From: Clostridia bacterium
GTDB taxonomy: Bacteria > Bacillota > Clostridia > Oscillospirales > CAG-272
DNA: 64,000 nt
Assembly (NCBI GenBank): GCA_017503325.1
Contig: JAFVTI010000016.1
Location: 22,882 to 86,881, forward strand
Direction of reading: 5' to 3'
Shown: piece after piece, positions 15,948 through 24,538 of the stretch
Position numbering within the stretch: position 1 is the first letter of the stretch
Layout: each line of letters starts with the position of its first letter
The notes under the pieces: model-generated
What the model saw: the letters and a program-made list of their open reading frames with translations, nothing else
What the model was told of the DNA's origin: nothing
Database searches by the model: none
Program-made: the position numbers and the translations under genes

Positions 15948-17456
15948 TTATTGACTTTCGATCACCTTTTCGCCGCCGGGCCAGATGACACGGAGCTTGA
16001 CGGGGGTGTCGCACTTGATCGTGATCTGCGGCTCGTCGGTCGCGCTCTCGCGCGCTGCGCACACAAAATCCACACTCTTGCCGTCAAACGGATAACGCTC
16101 CATACCGTGCTGCTCGGTCAGGCTCACGCGCCACACGATCTCACCGTTTTGCGCGTCCGCCTTGATGCCGAACACGTACTCGATCAGCACCGCGATCGGG
16201 ATCAATCCCGTCCAGCCCACGAAATCCGACTTGGCGGGTTTTCCGGGGCACTCATGCTCGGATGAATAATTCTCCCAGACCGTATCGGTCTCCAGGAACA
16301 CCTTGACCACGTTTTCCAGCGTATTACAGCCGATCTCGTGTGCGAGATCGTGATACCCTACCCTTTCAAGGCCTTTGAGCACCATGTAATTGGTGGGTGC
16401 CCAGACAGAGCCCTTCCAGTAGCCGCCGTGCTCGTTGTAATCGGGGTGATCGGCAGACAGCGTGGGGACGCGGTGCGGACGCTTGAATTCTGCGGGATTT
16501 TCGAGGTGTGCGATCAAGCGCGGCAGGCGCTCCGGGGGCACGATGTCCGCAAGCAGCGACCAGTAAGCACCGATCGACTTGACACCCGACAGTCCCGAAC
16601 GCCACATGTCGTAGTAAAATGCGTCCTGCTCGCTCCAGAGCTTGTCGTTGATCAGCCCTGTCAGCATTTCGACCTCGCGCACAAGCCACTCGGTATCCTG
16701 CTCGCAGCCAAGAACCTTGCCCATCTCGATCAGCACCTTACCGCTGATCACCATCTGGATGCAGGCATCTACCCATATGCCGTGTCCGTGCGAGGCGTGC
16801 TCGCAGTAATGCGACTCTACGCGGGGCTGGTTATCCATCCCGCAAGCAAGGCCGCAAGACCAATAGCTGCCGTCGCGCCAGGTGCGGTTGAGCTGCAACC
16901 ATTTATGGTATGCAAGCAGCGGATAGAACACGCGCGAAAGACGGTCTTTATCGCCCGTCAGCCGATAATACTCCCACTCGCACCAGGGCATGATATTGGG
17001 ACCCGTGGACGCGGGGTCGTCGCGCTGAAACTGCTCGCCCGGCTCGCTCTCGCAGATCTCGCGGCAGATAAAGCCGTCCTTGTGCTGATGCGAATAGAAA
17101 TTGTCCAGCGTTTTTTGGAAATTGAACACGTGCGAGCCGTACCTGCCAAACATGACGATAAACGAGGAATCCCACATGAACAGATAGCCGTTAAACGCCG
17201 TATCGATAAAATTGGACACAAAGCCCGCCGCAGCGTTGGGCTTGCGCAGATTGCGGAAAGCGATCTCCCACACCTTATCGTAACACGCCAGCACGTCATC
17301 CCTGCCCTGCCATACAGGCCGCGGCAGCATGTCCTTGGCCTTTGCATAGGTCGGCAGCGGTGCGTCCTCTACCTCTGTGTGCAGATATGGATTTTTGAGG
17401 ACGTATGGGTTATGCGCGTAAAACAGCGAATCGTTGACAAGATAATGCTTTCCCAT
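15948..17456 (-). CDS. (alpha/alpha)6-barrel glycoside hydrolase (MGH1/GH63-like)
   Basis: The 502-residue cytoplasmic protein has trehalase/GH63-like barrel motifs: FMWDSSFIVMFGRYG, DGFICREI, GPNIMPWCEWEYYRLTGD, YWSCGLACGMDNQPRV (the family's D-N-PR segment) and YWKGSVWAPTNYMVLKGL near the end. These features fit the mannosylglycerate-hydrolase/GH63 superfamily, which cleaves alpha-glucosidic or alpha-mannosidic bonds by inversion. Likely acids are Asp in the DNQPR segment and Glu in the C-terminal third. The exact substrate is uncertain. GGAGG is 6 bp before the ATG. It is monocistronic. Confidence 0.75.
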   Translation of the reverse strand: MGKHYLVNDSLFYAHNPYVLKNPYLHTEVEDAPLPTYAKAKDMLPRPVWQGRDDVLACYDKVWEIAFRNLRKPNAAAGFVSNFIDTAFNGYLFMWDSSFIVMFGRYGSHVFNFQKTLDNFYSHQHKDGFICREICESEPGEQFQRDDPASTGPNIMPWCEWEYYRLTGDKDRLSRVFYPLLAYHKWLQLNRTWRDGSYWSCGLACGMDNQPRVESHYCEHASHGHGIWVDACIQMVISGKVLIEMGKVLGCEQDTEWLVREVEMLTGLINDKLWSEQDAFYYDMWRSGLSGVKSIGAYWSLLADIVPPERLPRLIAHLENPAEFKRPHRVPTLSADHPDYNEHGGYWKGSVWAPTNYMVLKGLERVGYHDLAHEIGCNTLENVVKVFLETDTVWENYSSEHECPGKPAKSDFVGWTGLIPIAVLIEYVFGIKADAQNGEIVWRVSLTEQHGMERYPFDGKSVDFVCAARESATDEPQITIKCDTPVKLRVIWPGGEKVIESQ

Positions 17457-17484
17457 GGGATACCTCCGATTGATCAGATGATTT

Positions 17485-17513
17485 ATTATACCATATTGGG
17501 GACAAGTTGTCTA
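17485..17513 (-). promoter_or_regulatory. promoter of the MGH1/GH63-like gene
   Basis: On minus, TAGACA (17513-17508) and TATAAT (17490-17485) are 17 bp apart, 28 bp before the start codon. Confidence 0.65.
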
Positions 17514-17534
17514 TAATCCTATGTGAAAAAAACG

Positions 17535-17562
17535 GAAATCCGCCAAAAGCATGGCGGATTTC
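17535..17562 (-). terminator. terminator of the 17.6-21.2 kb GntR-ABC operon
   Basis: GAAATCCGCC and GGCGGATTTC form a 10-bp stem 8 bp past the permease stop; on minus it is followed by CGTTTTTTT. Confidence 0.85.
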
Positions 17563-17569
17563 TTTCATA

Positions 17570-19891
17570 TTATCCCAGGGTCAAGTCCTCGTCGTAAAGG
17601 TATCTTGTTACCAGCCTTTCCTCTCCCTTGGCGTTTGTGAGAATGATCTGCACCATCACGCCTGGGCGGGTCATCAGGGCTATCGGGCGGGAGGACTCCA
17701 GGCAAGCGTCCCACAACTCTGCGGGAACAGGCTCGGTGGCCAGCACCACATTATCCTTGATCCCCCTGCCGTCAAAGCTATCCGGCAGTCGGATCTGCAC
17801 CGTGTTCTCGCAGGAGAAGAAAACGTAGGACGCTGCCATGCTGTATCTGTTAGGCGCATAACGAGTCGTATAGCGTTGATAGCGCACGTCGGTGATGGTA
17901 TAGTCGCCCTCAAAATGAACATCCAACCCCTTCTCCCGGATAAACGCCAGCGTATTTTCCCATGCTTCGGTGATATAGTAGGTTTGGTATTGTCTGTCAA
18001 ACGGGTGCATCCCCAACATAGAATTTTGAGCAACGCTTTTTACACGGATGATTCCAATGACTCTCCCTTGTGCATCCTTTGAAAAGTAGCGGTCATTAGC
18101 ACCCAGCATGGCGTTATCCTTGTCCAGCGCGGTAGCCAACGCCACGCGATCGTCATCCGAAAGCGTCACCGCGGTGAAGTTGGCAAAAAACGGATCACCG
18201 AATTCAAAGGAATCGGCATCCACAAAATAGTTGTTTGCATGCGACTTTGCAATCTCCTCACAAAAGGCTTGGGTATCCTCGACCTCTACCGTTTTCTCCA
18301 GCGTTGCAAGGCTGAGATACTCATAGTACCTCTCCAGCGTTTTGCCGTTTTTAAGGGTATAAATTACACGATAAAAGACAGGCACGACAGACTCCGCATG
18401 CTCGTCGGAGGGGTTACCCGTATACGTCTGCTTTCCGTCTGCGATCACGGCCTCGTGGATGGACAGTACAGTCTCAATATCCTCGGGAGAAGTCAGCTTC
18501 GGAAGCCTATCCTCATCCAGGGAGATGCCATAGGCATAGAGAAATGTATAATAGTAGGGCGAGCCCTCATTCGTCCCCGACATGCCTGCACCCTTGAAAT
18601 CAGGCGCATGCGCCCCGGAGAATCTGCTCTGCCCCAGGTGAGAAAACAGCGCGAAGTTTTGGTTGTACGTCACCTTGACAGACTGCACTTCCATGGGATC
18701 GGGGAGATAGGTTGCATAGCCGAACCAGCCTGTGCCGAGCAGGATAGCCAGCACCAGGCCGACCGCGCCCGCACCACAGGGGATATAATACTGCTTGAGC
18801 ACACCCTTGAAATTCCGCGTCAGAATCAAGCGCAGCAGCGCTGCAGCAAGGATGAACGCGAGAACGAACAAAGCGGTCAGGATAGCAACGCCAAAGAATC
18901 CTTCCGTGGGGGCTTTGAGAGTCAGCACAAGCGCAGCGATGCAAAAGCCGTCAGCTACGGCAACGGCGTGCGACAGGATGGGATGCACGTATGCCTTTCC
19001 TGCATGCTCGGCAGGACGTTGGCAGTAGACAAAGCAAGCCAAAGCCGCCAGAGCAATCATCAGCACAACCAGAAGCGTGGTACGTGCTACGGGGAGCGTG
19101 GCCAATTCCGCCTTATAGTTCTCGGCAACCGTAAGGCCGCCGCTGTTTGCGATTACCCAATAACGGTCAAGCAAGGACTTGGAAAATTCAACGTATGCCA
19201 GCTGCTCACTGTACATGGTAAACAGTCCTGCACCAAGGTGATCAGTAAGCAGCGTTCTGCCAAGGGGCGTGCCGAACAGATAAAAGCGCAGCATGGTCTG
19301 GCTGCCCCACAGCACAGCATAAGGCGCGCCCAGCACGCCGGCAGTTGAGAGCAGCGCACCAAGGAAGCTTCCGCATAATGTTGCGATCAGCACAGCTACG
19401 GTATAGGCAAGCAAGGCAATCAGCAAAAGGCTTACCACGTAAACGGTGGTATAGTGGGCGCACAGGCCGAAATAATCGTCACCCACCTCGGCAAGCTCGG
19501 TGTAATAGGTGATCAAAAACGGCACAAGAATGCCCACTACTACCGAAACAAAGCCAAATACATAGCGCAGCAAAAATTGCTTTGCCCGAGAAGTGCCGAC
19601 CGAGAGATACAGCATGCTCTCCCGACGGCTCCAAAGAAATCGGAACATACAAAAGGCGGCCAAAATACCGAACAGCACAGCCGCTATCGGCATGAGCACT
19701 TCAAGATCCTGCACGATGAGCGTGAAGGTATTGGGCTGGTTTCCCTCCAGCCGCTTGCCCGCGATCGTAAGCAGGGAAAACAGCAGCATGCCCGATAATG
19801 CCAACCACCAATAACGGCGGACAGTCCAGAGCAGCTCGTGAAGCGTGGGAGTAAACTTACGTTTAGTTGCCGAAGAGACCTTCGATGTCAT
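17570..19891 (-). CDS. large ABC transporter permease with extracytoplasmic domain
   Basis: This 773-residue protein has six N-terminal membrane segments (about 30-290), further hydrophobic segments at about 300-390, then a ~370-residue soluble beta-rich C-terminal domain that is probably outside the cell. It overlaps the upstream ATPase gene by 29 bp and shares its promoter and GntR regulator, so it is the membrane partner of that ATPase. The arrangement resembles YtrA-controlled ABC systems linked to cell-envelope stress. The substrate is not identifiable. The large soluble domain is unusual for such permeases and could sense a ligand. Confidence 0.75.
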   Translation of the reverse strand: MTSKVSSATKRKFTPTLHELLWTVRRYWWLALSGMLLFSLLTIAGKRLEGNQPNTFTLIVQDLEVLMPIAAVLFGILAAFCMFRFLWSRRESMLYLSVGTSRAKQFLLRYVFGFVSVVVGILVPFLITYYTELAEVGDDYFGLCAHYTTVYVVSLLLIALLAYTVAVLIATLCGSFLGALLSTAGVLGAPYAVLWGSQTMLRFYLFGTPLGRTLLTDHLGAGLFTMYSEQLAYVEFSKSLLDRYWVIANSGGLTVAENYKAELATLPVARTTLLVVLMIALAALACFVYCQRPAEHAGKAYVHPILSHAVAVADGFCIAALVLTLKAPTEGFFGVAILTALFVLAFILAAALLRLILTRNFKGVLKQYYIPCGAGAVGLVLAILLGTGWFGYATYLPDPMEVQSVKVTYNQNFALFSHLGQSRFSGAHAPDFKGAGMSGTNEGSPYYYTFLYAYGISLDEDRLPKLTSPEDIETVLSIHEAVIADGKQTYTGNPSDEHAESVVPVFYRVIYTLKNGKTLERYYEYLSLATLEKTVEVEDTQAFCEEIAKSHANNYFVDADSFEFGDPFFANFTAVTLSDDDRVALATALDKDNAMLGANDRYFSKDAQGRVIGIIRVKSVAQNSMLGMHPFDRQYQTYYITEAWENTLAFIREKGLDVHFEGDYTITDVRYQRYTTRYAPNRYSMAASYVFFSCENTVQIRLPDSFDGRGIKDNVVLATEPVPAELWDACLESSRPIALMTRPGVMVQIILTNAKGEERLVTRYLYDEDLTLG

Positions 19892-20801
19892 AGCTCTTGC
19901 CTCCCTTCCTCATTTCATATTTGAATACATCTTCCAAGGACATGGGATAAGTCTCGAACAAGCAGAGTCCGCCAAGATTTTCCAAGTGCTCTTTGACTGT
20001 GTCGGCGTCCGTCTCGCTGATAAATGAGAGGACTTTGCCGCCAATGCTCAGTTCCCCGTGAGGAATGTCGGCAAGCATTTCCTCGCTTGCCTCGCGGTCA
20101 AATCCCGCGCGGATGCGAACGTACTGCTCCTTGATGGTGTCGATCTCACAGCTGTAAACGATATGGGTGCCGTTGAGCATACCCACGGTGTCGCAGATGT
20201 GCTCAATCTCGTGAAGATTGTGGGAGGCCATGATGATCGTTGCCCCCGTTTCGGCCATATATTCCAAAAGCAGATCGCACACCGTCATACGCACAGTGGG
20301 ATCAAGGCCGTCAAAGCTCTCGTCCAAGAGCAGGTAGCGGGCGCGTGAGGACAGTCCCAGAATGAGCGCTGCCTGACGCTTCATGCCCTTGGAAAAGCCA
20401 TTGAGCTTCTTTTTGGAATCAAGCCCGAAGATCTCGGTGAGCTTGCCAAAGGTCTCCATGGAAAAATGCGGATAAAAGCCGCGATAAAATGCGGCCATGG
20501 TATTAAGACTTGCTTGGGGCAGGATATAAGGATCATCGGGGATCAGGAAAATATCCCGACGGGCGGCCTCACAGGCATATACGTTGAGCTTGCCGCCGAT
20601 CCCGTGAATTCCTTCAATATCTGCCGTAACGTTGCCCCGATCGGGGGCATACAGGCCTGCAATGAGACAAAGCAGAGTGGTCTTTCCCGCTCCGTTGTAG
20701 CCTACAAGACCGTAGATAGAGCCGTCACAGACCGTTATATTGACGTTATCCAGCACAGTCTTGTTCCCGAAGGACTTACTGACGCAGTTGATCTCGATCA
20801 T
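19863..20801 (-). CDS. ABC transporter ATP-binding protein
   Basis: The 312-residue protein has Walker A GYNGAGKTT (34-42), signature GFSKGMKRQ, Walker B YLLLDESFDGLD and switch His in MASHNLHEIEHI. The ~90-residue tail resembles that of YtrB/CcmA-type exporters. It energises the permease encoded downstream, whose gene overlaps by 29 bp. A GntR/YtrA regulator precedes it. The signature motif is FSKGM rather than LSGGQ, which is usual in this subfamily. Confidence 0.92.
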   Translation of the reverse strand: MIEINCVSKSFGNKTVLDNVNITVCDGSIYGLVGYNGAGKTTLLCLIAGLYAPDRGNVTADIEGIHGIGGKLNVYACEAARRDIFLIPDDPYILPQASLNTMAAFYRGFYPHFSMETFGKLTEIFGLDSKKKLNGFSKGMKRQAALILGLSSRARYLLLDESFDGLDPTVRMTVCDLLLEYMAETGATIIMASHNLHEIEHICDTVGMLNGTHIVYSCEIDTIKEQYVRIRAGFDREASEEMLADIPHGELSIGGKVLSFISETDADTVKEHLENLGGLCLFETYPMSLEDVFKYEMRKGGKSYDIEGLFGN

Positions 20802-20844
20802 GAGAATGGGTTCCTTTCATAAAAAATGCGAAATTCGGACACGT

Positions 20845-21207
20845 TTATTGCCCGAACGTTTCTGCCAGGATTGCTTCGGCCGCCTCCTTCGAGACGCCAG
20901 ATGCCCTGGCAACGGCCATCGCTTCGCGCAAAGCGACCTCGGCCTTGTCCTGTACGGTGCGGTTATCCCTGGCGGTATCCGCGACAAAACAGCCCTTGCC
21001 CTGCACCGTGATGATCACACCGTCCGCCTCAAGCTGAGCAAACACCTTTTTGATGGTATTGAAGTTGAGCGATAGATCGGCGGCCAAGGTACGCAAAGAG
21101 GGGAGCTTGTCACCCGGGGACAGCACGCCCGAGGTGATCAAGGACAAGATCTGCACCTTGATCTGCTCGTAAACAGGCGTTTTACTGTTGTGGTCAATAA
21201 TGATCAT
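20845..21207 (-). CDS. GntR-family regulator, YtrA subfamily
   Basis: The 120-residue protein has a winged helix (PVYEQIKVQILSLITSGVL, then GDKLPSLRTLAADLSLNFNT) followed by two short dimerisation helices, the YtrA layout. It starts the operon GntR-ATPase-permease. A perfect promoter lies upstream with two direct repeats of TGTGCTATA, so it probably represses its own operon until the transporter is needed. The inducer is unknown; in relatives it is often a cell-wall-active compound. Confidence 0.9.
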   Translation of the reverse strand: MIIIDHNSKTPVYEQIKVQILSLITSGVLSPGDKLPSLRTLAADLSLNFNTIKKVFAQLEADGVIITVQGKGCFVADTARDNRTVQDKAEVALREAMAVARASGVSKEAAEAILAETFGQ

Positions 21208-21220
21208 GAGAATTCTCCAA

Positions 21221-21257
21221 CTGTGATACTTGCTATAGCACAGTCATTATAGCACAG
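21221..21257. promoter_or_regulatory. candidate GntR/YtrA operator repeats
   Basis: On minus, CTGTGCTATA occurs at 21257-21248 and 21243-21234 with a 14-bp period, the first overlapping the -10 box. The second also pairs as an imperfect dyad with CTGTGATA at 21221-21228. Position fits repression of the downstream GntR gene. Confidence 0.55.
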
Positions 21258-21274
21258 CCTTACCGGGATGTCAA
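21246..21274 (-). promoter_or_regulatory. promoter of the GntR-ABC operon
   Basis: TTGACA (21274-21269) and TATAAT (21251-21246) on minus are 17 bp apart, both perfect consensus. Confidence 0.85.
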
Positions 21275-21322
21275 TAGGTTTTGAAAAAATACATTTTCAG
21301 CAAGAAAAAATCGATAAACGTA

Positions 21323-21351
21323 TTGAACAAAAACACCAAATGTGCTATAAT
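21323..21351 (+). promoter_or_regulatory. promoter of ychF-trmB-truB
   Basis: TTGAAC (21323-21328), 17 bp, then extended -10 TGCTATAAT (TATAAT 21346-21351). Confidence 0.7.
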
Positions 21352-21436
21352 GATAAATTGTAGACGTATGCTCTCTGCATTTCACATACCGAAGCATACA
21401 CATAAGATCGAATGCAATGATAAGGAGAATATAAAT

Positions 21437-22531
21437 ATGAAGCTTGGTATTGTCGGACTTCCCAACGTGGGAAAATCCACCTTGTTCAACGCCTTGACCA
21501 ATGCGGGTGCCGAATCCGCAAACTACCCCTTCTGCACCATCGAGCCCAACGTGGGCATCGTGCCCGTGCCGGACAAGCGTCTGGACGTGCTGGCAGAGAT
21601 GTACAAGCCCGAAAAGCTGACCCCCGCCGTTTGCGAGTTTGTGGACATTGCGGGCCTTGTCAAGGGCGCATCCAAGGGCGAGGGCCTTGGCAACCAGTTC
21701 CTTTCCAACATTCGCGAGTGTGATGCGATCCTGCACATCATTCGTTGCTTTGAAAACGACGACATCATTCACGTAGAGGGCAGCATTGATCCCATGCGTG
21801 ACCTTGAGACCATCAACATGGAGCTCATCCTTTCCGACATGGAAATGATGGAGCGCAGAATCGAGCGTACCACCAAGGCTATGCGTGCCGACAAGTCGCT
21901 GGCCGCTCAGATGGAGGTATTCAAAAAGATCCTTGCCGCTCTTGAAGAGGGTCTTTGCGCGCGCACCGTGGCGCTGACTCCCGACGAGGAGGAGCTTTTG
22001 GCCGACACCCACCTTCTGACCCGTATGCCCGTCATTTACGTGGCAAACGTCAGCGAGGACGAGGCGGGCGAGGAGCCGCTCGGAAACCCCGCATACGTAG
22101 CGCTCAAGGAATACGCCAAGAGCGAGCAGAGCGAGATCATGTGGATCTGCGCAGGCATTGAGGCAGAGATCGCAGAGCTGGACGCTGAGGAAAAGGCTAT
22201 CTTCATGGAGGACATGGGCATTGAGGAGAGCGGTCTTGACAAGCTGATTAAGGCAAGCTATTCCCTCTTGGGTCTGACCTCTTACATGACTGCAGGCCCC
22301 AAGGAGGTTCGTGCATGGACCATCACCAAGGGCACCAAGGCGCCCCAGGCAGCAGGCAAGATCCACAGCGACTTTGAGCGCGGCTTTATCCGTGCCGAGG
22401 TGGTCTCCTACGACGACCTTGTCAAGCTGGGCAGCATTGCCGCTTGCAAGGACGCAGGCCTTTACCGCAGTGAGGGCAAGGACTACGTCATGCAGGACAG
22501 CGACATCGTGCTGTTCCGCTTCAACGTCTGA
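21437..22531 (+). CDS. ychF: YchF/OLA1-family translation-associated ATPase
   Basis: The 364-residue length is that of the family. The P-loop GLPNVGKST (7-15) is followed by the [10 protein letters not shown] switch region, [21 protein letters not shown] (G3), and a C-terminal TGS domain ending [16 protein letters not shown]. YchF proteins bind ribosomes, prefer ATP because the G4 motif is altered, and act in stress response. The start at 21437 follows TAAGGAGA. It is first in an operon with two tRNA-modification genes, suggesting joint translation-related expression. Confidence 0.97.
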   Translation: MKLGIVGLPNVGKSTLFNALTNAGAESANYPFCTIEPNVGIVPVPDKRLDVLAEMYKPEKLTPAVCEFVDIAGLVKGASKGEGLGNQFLSNIRECDAILHIIRCFENDDIIHVEGSIDPMRDLETINMELILSDMEMMERRIERTTKAMRADKSLAAQMEVFKKILAALEEGLCARTVALTPDEEELLADTHLLTRMPVIYVANVSEDEAGEEPLGNPAYVALKEYAKSEQSEIMWICAGIEAEIAELDAEEKAIFMEDMGIEESGLDKLIKASYSLLGLTSYMTAGPKEVRAWTITKGTKAPQAAGKIHSDFERGFIRAEVVSYDDLVKLGSIAACKDAGLYRSEGKDYVMQDSDIVLFRFNV

Positions 22532-22559
22532 TCGATACTTTGCATAAGAGGTAGTTCCC

Positions 22560-23213
22560 ATGAGAATGAGAAGAAAAAAGCACGGTGCCGAGAGAATCGC
22601 CGCCTGCTCTGCCCTGCTGATTGAGCATCCCGAGCTGCTGATGGCTGACCCGTCGGCCGCTTTCCCCGAGAAAAAGCCGCTGGCTTTGGAGATCGGCTGC
22701 GGCAAGGGCGCATTTGCCTGCGGCACGGCTGCGGCAAATCCCGACGTCAATCTGATCGCCATGGAGCGCGTGGCAGACGTGGCTTGCCTTGCGCTGGAGA
22801 AGGCGACCGAGTGCGCCGACACGCGCCCCGACAACCTTCGTTTCATCATCGGCAATGCGGAAAATCTGCCCGAATGGCTGCCCGCGCACTCGCTTGACAC
22901 CATTTATCTCAATTTCAGTGATCCCTGGCCCAAGAGCGGCTACAAAAAGCGTCGCCTGACCCACCGCGGATTCCTTGAAAAGTACCGCGAGCTGCTGGTC
23001 CCCGGCGGCATGCTGAAATTCAAGACCGATAATCACGATCTGTTCTTCTTCAGCCTGGAAGAGTTCGAGGCTTGCGGGCTTGAAATCGTGTGGAAAACCG
23101 AGGATCTGCACGCAAGCGAGCTGGCAGCAACTAACGTCATGACCGAATACGAGGCAAACTTTACCGCAAAGGGCATGCCCATCTACTCGGCGCACGTGCG
23201 CTTTCCCGCATGA
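22560..23213 (+). CDS. trmB: tRNA (guanine-N7)-methyltransferase
   Basis: This 217-residue SAM-dependent methyltransferase has motif I LALEIGCGKGAFACG, YLNFSDPWPKSGYKKRR (the family hallmark DPWPK.RH-like segment) and LTHRGFLEKY. TrmB forms m7G46 in the variable loop of tRNA. The start is ATG 22560, after AAGAGGTAG. It overlaps truB by 4 bp (ATGA), showing translational coupling. Confidence 0.95.
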   Translation: MRMRRKKHGAERIAACSALLIEHPELLMADPSAAFPEKKPLALEIGCGKGAFACGTAAANPDVNLIAMERVADVACLALEKATECADTRPDNLRFIIGNAENLPEWLPAHSLDTIYLNFSDPWPKSGYKKRRLTHRGFLEKYRELLVPGGMLKFKTDNHDLFFFSLEEFEACGLEIVWKTEDLHASELAATNVMTEYEANFTAKGMPIYSAHVRFPA

Positions 23214-24130
23214 GTGCACCGCAAGTGGAACCGAGCGGCATTCTGCTGATCAATAAGCACGCGGGCGCGACCTCGCACGACATTGTCTACAAGGTACGCC
23301 GCGCTTTTCACACAAAACGCGTAGGCCATACGGGCACGCTTGACCCCATGGCGACCGGTGTGCTGGTCGTTTTGGTTGGCAGAGCAGCCAAGGCTTGCGA
23401 GTACGTCAGCCATGACCGCAAGGTGTACAAAGCCACGCTGCGGCTTGGTATTACCACCGACACCGAGGACACCACGGGCACGGTGCTGACTACCTGTGAG
23501 GCACTTCCCTTGCCCGAGCAGGTCAAGGAGGTGTGCGCGAGATTCGTTGGAAAGATCAAGCAGATCCCGCCCATGTACAGTGCACTCAAAGTAGACGGCC
23601 AAAAGCTTTGCGACCTGGCGCGCAAGGGCATTGAGGTCGAGCGAGAGGCACGCGAGATTGAGATTTTTTCCCTTTCCTGCGAGCCGACCGACACAGAGAG
23701 CGACTATATTTTAACCGTGGATTGCTCGGGCGGTACCTATATCCGCACGCTTTGCGCCGATATTGGCGCGGCCTTGGGCTGCGGCGGTGCGATGGCGAGC
23801 CTGGAGCGCATCTGGGTAGGCGGGTTTTCGATTGATGAGTGCCTCACAACCGCTGAGCTGGAAGCCCTGGATGACGACGCACGCATGGCACTTTTGCGCC
23901 CTGTTGATGTGCTGTTTATCAGGCACCCTTACGTGCTTTTGCCTGCCTTTTACGAGCGTCTTTGCCGCAACGGCTGCGAGATCTATCAGAGCAAGATTCA
24001 CACGGATTTTGCCACAGGCACACGCGTGCGCATCTGTGACGCCGAGGGGCATTTCTTCGCCCTTGGCGAGGTGCGCGAATACGAAAGAGGCACAGCTATT
24101 GCCATGATCAAGCTGTTTGAGCTGGAATAA
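23210..24130 (+). CDS. truB: tRNA pseudouridine(55) synthase
   Basis: The 306-residue protein has LLINKHAGATSHDIV at the start, catalytic Asp45 in HTGTLDPMATGVL, YKATLRLG, and the C-terminal PUA-like region. TruB converts U55 of the tRNA T-loop to pseudouridine. In many Firmicutes truB is followed by ribF; here ribF is 14 kb away after ireB, so the usual pairing is broken. The start overlaps trmB by 4 bp. Confidence 0.96.
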   Translation: MSAPQVEPSGILLINKHAGATSHDIVYKVRRAFHTKRVGHTGTLDPMATGVLVVLVGRAAKACEYVSHDRKVYKATLRLGITTDTEDTTGTVLTTCEALPLPEQVKEVCARFVGKIKQIPPMYSALKVDGQKLCDLARKGIEVEREAREIEIFSLSCEPTDTESDYILTVDCSGGTYIRTLCADIGAALGCGGAMASLERIWVGGFSIDECLTTAELEALDDDARMALLRPVDVLFIRHPYVLLPAFYERLCRNGCEIYQSKIHTDFATGTRVRICDAEGHFFALGEVREYERGTAIAMIKLFELE

Positions 24131-24200
24131 TTCGTGCGGCGTTTACTCCCACCGTTACGCTGAAAAATCGTAGGGCGGGGGTTCACTCCCGCCGCTTACA

Positions 24201-24260
24201 TTCTCGGCAGGAGCAAGCCCCTGCCCTACATTCTCGGCAGGAGCAAGCCCCTGCCCTACA
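24201..24260. repeat. perfect 30-bp tandem duplication in an intergenic repeat cluster
   Basis: The 30-bp unit 24201-24230 (starting TTCTCGGCAGGAGCAAGC) is repeated exactly at 24231-24260. Each unit holds the hairpin GGCAGGAGCAAGCCCCTGCC. A related segment, GTAGGGCGGGGGTTCACTCC, precedes it from about 24171. These resemble dispersed intergenic palindromes; a relative lies near 45.5 kb. The final unit abuts the ribosome binding site of the next gene. Confidence 0.85.
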
Positions 24261-24274
24261 AGGAAGGAGTTACT

Positions 24275-24499
24275 ATGAAAAACACCAACACCTGTCCCAA
24301 GTGCGGCAAGCACAACATCGTGCGATTTGACGGCTATACCGGTGCTTACGGCTCGGGCAACAACGTCATGACCGGCGCGACCGTATTCTCGGGCGTCAAC
24401 GTCAACCGCTATATCTGCTGCGATTGCGGCTTTACCGAGGAATGGATCGACACCTGCGATCTTGACAAGATTGAAAAAAGCAAAAAGGCGAAAAGATAA
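24275..24499 (+). CDS. small zinc-ribbon protein
   Basis: The 74-residue protein has two Cys pairs, CPKCGKHN and ICCDCGF, flanking a Gly/Asn-rich loop, and a basic Lys-rich tail. This is a single zinc-ribbon fold; similar small proteins of unknown function are widespread in Clostridia. RBS AAGGAAGGAG is formed at the edge of the tandem repeat. A terminator follows. Binding partner unknown. Confidence 0.8.
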   Translation: MKNTNTCPKCGKHNIVRFDGYTGAYGSGNNVMTGATVFSGVNVNRYICCDCGFTEEWIDTCDLDKIEKSKKAKR

Positions 24500-24506
24500 T
24501 CAAAAA

Positions 24507-24527
24507 CGGGCGCACTGTGTGCGCCCG
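24507..24527. terminator. bidirectional terminator
   Basis: CGGGCGCAC, TGT loop, GTGCGCCCG, then CTTTTATTTTTT on plus; on minus it is followed by TTTTTGATT. It separates the zinc-ribbon gene from the convergent ABC permease gene. Confidence 0.88.
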
Positions 24528-24538
24528 CTTTTATTTTT

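Noticed and set aside
21260..22903. 547-codon open frame on minus opposite ychF and trmB
   Set aside because: It is antisense to ychF, which is identified with certainty, and shows no motif or start signal.
24201..24260. possible CRISPR repeats
   Set aside because: Two 30-bp units are directly adjacent with no spacer and no cas gene is present.
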